Shown: positions 63,201 to 64,000 of the stretch, piece after piece
Layout: each line of letters opens with the position of its first letter
Position numbering within the stretch: position 1 is the first letter of the stretch
From: Mucilaginibacter psychrotolerans
Lineage (GTDB): Bacteria > Bacteroidota > Bacteroidia > Sphingobacteriales > Sphingobacteriaceae
NCBI RefSeq assembly: GCF_004519315.1
Contig: NZ_SOZE01000009.1
Span: forward strand, 1-64,000
Length of the DNA stretch: 64,000 nt
Direction: 5' to 3'
Made by a program: the position numbers and the translations under genes
The notes under the pieces: model-generated
The model's database searches: none
Seen by the model: only the letters and a program-made list of their open reading frames with translations
Told to the model about the DNA's origin: nothing

Positions 63201-63619
63201 TTGACGCGGACCTTTTTGACCTGGGCAGGATGATTTTTGAGGAGCTCGGAAAATAATTTACCCAGTCGATCCATCACCGATGCTGCCGTTCCACGCTTTT
63301 TACCCTTGCATAGCTCTGCTGCTGTCCAGGCCCTGTCCGCGTGGCGGGTACTATATTTCAACTGGCTGATGATAACTGTCTTTGCCGCCGCCAGGTTCTG
63401 ACCGCCGTAATATTCGGTCAGGTCAACACCTAAAAGGCTTTGCGGGTCAAATGTTTTCTCATCGTCTTTGCTTACGCCTTCCAGGCTTAAGGCCTTCAAA
63501 CCATCTGCCGAGAAGTTCAGCAGCTCCAAAGCTTTACGTACGGCAAACACCAAGTGATAGTTATCGCCTGCGTTCGATTCTGCTGCATCGGTGAGTTTGG
63601 TTTGCGGTGTAGAGGACAT
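60218..63619 (-). CDS. Nuclease-STAND NTPase (Avs-like) defence protein
   Basis: A ~1133-aa protein (ATG at 63617-63619; a longer start at 63658 adds a hydrophobic leader). N-terminus: DUF4297/Cap4-like PD-(D/E)xK nuclease with VD79LTEYYGG and ISQ99LK101YSTR (numbering from the long start). The STAND NTPase follows, with Walker A GHAGIGKST (325-333), the FDCYGGGAYND box, Walker B LLVLLIDAAD (412-421) and a sensor Arg in IFSARTERL. The C-terminal ~600 residues look like helical sensor repeats. Architecture matches antiviral STAND (Avs-type) proteins that cut DNA after binding a phage protein. The specific type is not assigned. Confidence 0.82.
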   Translation of the reverse strand: MSSTPQTKLTDAAESNAGDNYHLVFAVRKALELLNFSADGLKALSLEGVSKDDEKTFDPQSLLGVDLTEYYGGQNLAAAKTVIISQLKYSTRHADRAWTAAELCKGKKRGTAASVMDRLGKLFSELLKNHPAQVKKVRVKLVSNRPVSTDLEHLVNTLKAGKPPRSFATYKNKLSIPDKNIADRIHKASKLPADQILAFLAALDFSDCGSGSSLYHTERSYEAIAQLGDLDGATQFAKLKDMVGDRMLPANKGKHTLYVTDVLYKFNFSELSDLLPVRNNIEIPEKLVEREQLNDLQKLIIAPATKVMGLHGHAGIGKSTIMLSIDALLPPGSKSILFDCYGGGAYNDADDRRHTPEYAILQLCNDLGLKCGTPFLLVRNTNTGHLLKELKKRLTEAVALLQAVSPAALLVLLIDAADNSVSAAAQFHTECFVTELARMGLPDGCRVIFSARTERLPTLNLPASAPTFQIRPFTIQETIVFLAKHFSGIPPETVTDFQQLTYGTPRVMAYVLEGDGTTLQEKIEFLKPNGKTLDQLFGQRIQEAQLRAGDADSIERFLRALVALPSPVPESFLQAVSGLSNDLMTDLRVDLWRGLVYENGVFRFRDEDFETFLRTTYPVRASDYKTIAAILINEAGSNDYASIHLGSMLANAGAKTELVDMVINRKYLERPADPIKNKEVFIERVRLAMRLTDRADLDFFKLQFIAAEAAKSNELIENILIGHSELAAAYGDLQTNQKLYFQSGNPRWYGPAHFRNAAVFSREKSTHDLARQHLERARDWMNYRSRLKDEEQDDYDFSGKDIAYAAEATLRVSGIDRCAKFIDSWTPRSFGSEVFEELLKLLIASESNQQLNNWLRKFPLRADLRIAAASLFFRYGLKIGFEWRDIFKAPEKFTRLKQKLPLDFQFKLVSFLEYALNNGIAYADAQPFLSLIPLVYPDRVPGFFHGHDDKEVAELDLLFRVKALQMYLDNASFLLADLYSERFRKALAAKDQKRENEEQKKEIDRVYRHLLRIYDVRAKFLLGKSSEKLLAEEVKAVVKAIGDDWELRYYHEYRYLRVYDFMLQKLSDIIFFTKTEKVLQTISEGFDPKKTNNLDARLKLAARLSHRRKYDDFILKYLQSIEQTLQSELLPGS

Positions 63620-64000
63620 AAAAAAAAGAAAGTTACCAATTATTAGTGTGAGCACCAATTAACGAGAAATTAAAGAACCTCAGCACAAGGTATAGGGCGT
63701 AGCGCCTATTAAAATTGCGTTGAATGGATTGTGATGAAAGTCTTCAAAAAAAGTTCTAACGACCGGTCTTTTCCGTAGAAAAAAACTACTGTAACGAAAT
63801 GAATGGTGGCCTTGTGTATACACGTAAAATACACCGGTTACCCAGGATTCTCAGGAGAATTGCCAGATCATACCGGAGCCGTAAACTTTAGTGTCGACAT
63901 TACGTATTTTTTGTTTTTGCGCTGTCCAAAAGTGAGCTTTGCCTATAGACGCTCCGGGGTTTTCAGTAAGTAAACCTTTATAGACTTTTTCAGTAATCAG
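63620..64000. other. Gene-free stretch upstream of STAND operon
   Basis: Expected to contain the promoter of the nuclease-STAND operon. No clear TAnnTTTG box and no coding region of useful length seen before the window edge. Confidence 0.4.

Overview
This window looks like part of a Bacteroidota chromosome, most likely Sphingobacteriaceae (Pedobacter/Mucilaginibacter-like). Evidence for this is the Bacteroidota-type conjugation genes (TraA-TraN of the CTnDOT kind), a TAnnTTTG promoter box, weak Shine-Dalgarno sequences, and a base composition that shifts from block to block. Almost all of it is accessory DNA.

Layout: (1) 0-6.9 kb is the end of an older integrated element: an IS1595-type transposase tail, an unknown membrane protein, a DUF262 + HEPN two-gene system, an excisionase-like HTH pair, and a tyrosine integrase split by one in-frame amber codon. 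Beside the integrase lie repeated 11-bp motifs and tRNA-3'-end-like scraps. (2) 6.9-9.8 kb is a small VOC / NmrA / SGNH-hydrolase / MarR operon with a long inverted repeat that contains its promoter -7 box. (3) 9.8-12.7 kb is a junkyard: an IS481-family element, an IS21-type terminal repeat array, and integrase debris. (4) 12.7-41.3 kb is the backbone of an integrative conjugative element, nearly all on the minus strand. Read from right to left it has a toprim primase, a hairpin cluster (oriT candidate), mobA, a 360-bp array with an 8-bp period, mobB, traA/B, two traE-like genes, traF, traG, four TraI/TrbJ-like genes, traJ-K-L-M-N, a giant methylase-helicase, the coupling ATPase, ArdC/M23, small accessory proteins and a second HTH pair. 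(5) 41.7-49 kb has two RteC-like proteins and a RiPP locus: a cysteine-free 63-aa Thr-rich candidate precursor, a LytS/LytTR two-component system and a full-length LanB dehydratase. (6) 49-52 kb has a HigBA-like toxin-antitoxin pair, a small regulator with a 44-bp perfect palindrome, and an ECF sigma factor behind a structured leader. (7) 52-63.6 kb is a defence island with two multi-gene systems: AbiJ-NTD3-like ATPase + HNH + QxK nuclease + membrane protein, and a nuclease-STAND NTPase with two unrecognised partners.

How it fits together: mobA/mobB, the coupling ATPase, primase and Tra channel would process and export the element. ArdC and the methylase-helicase probably protect incoming DNA, and the TA pair stabilises it. 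The RiPP and defence islands are cargo. The most novel-looking signals are the strict 8-bp ATC array between mobA and mobB, and the Cys-less LanB/RiPP locus.
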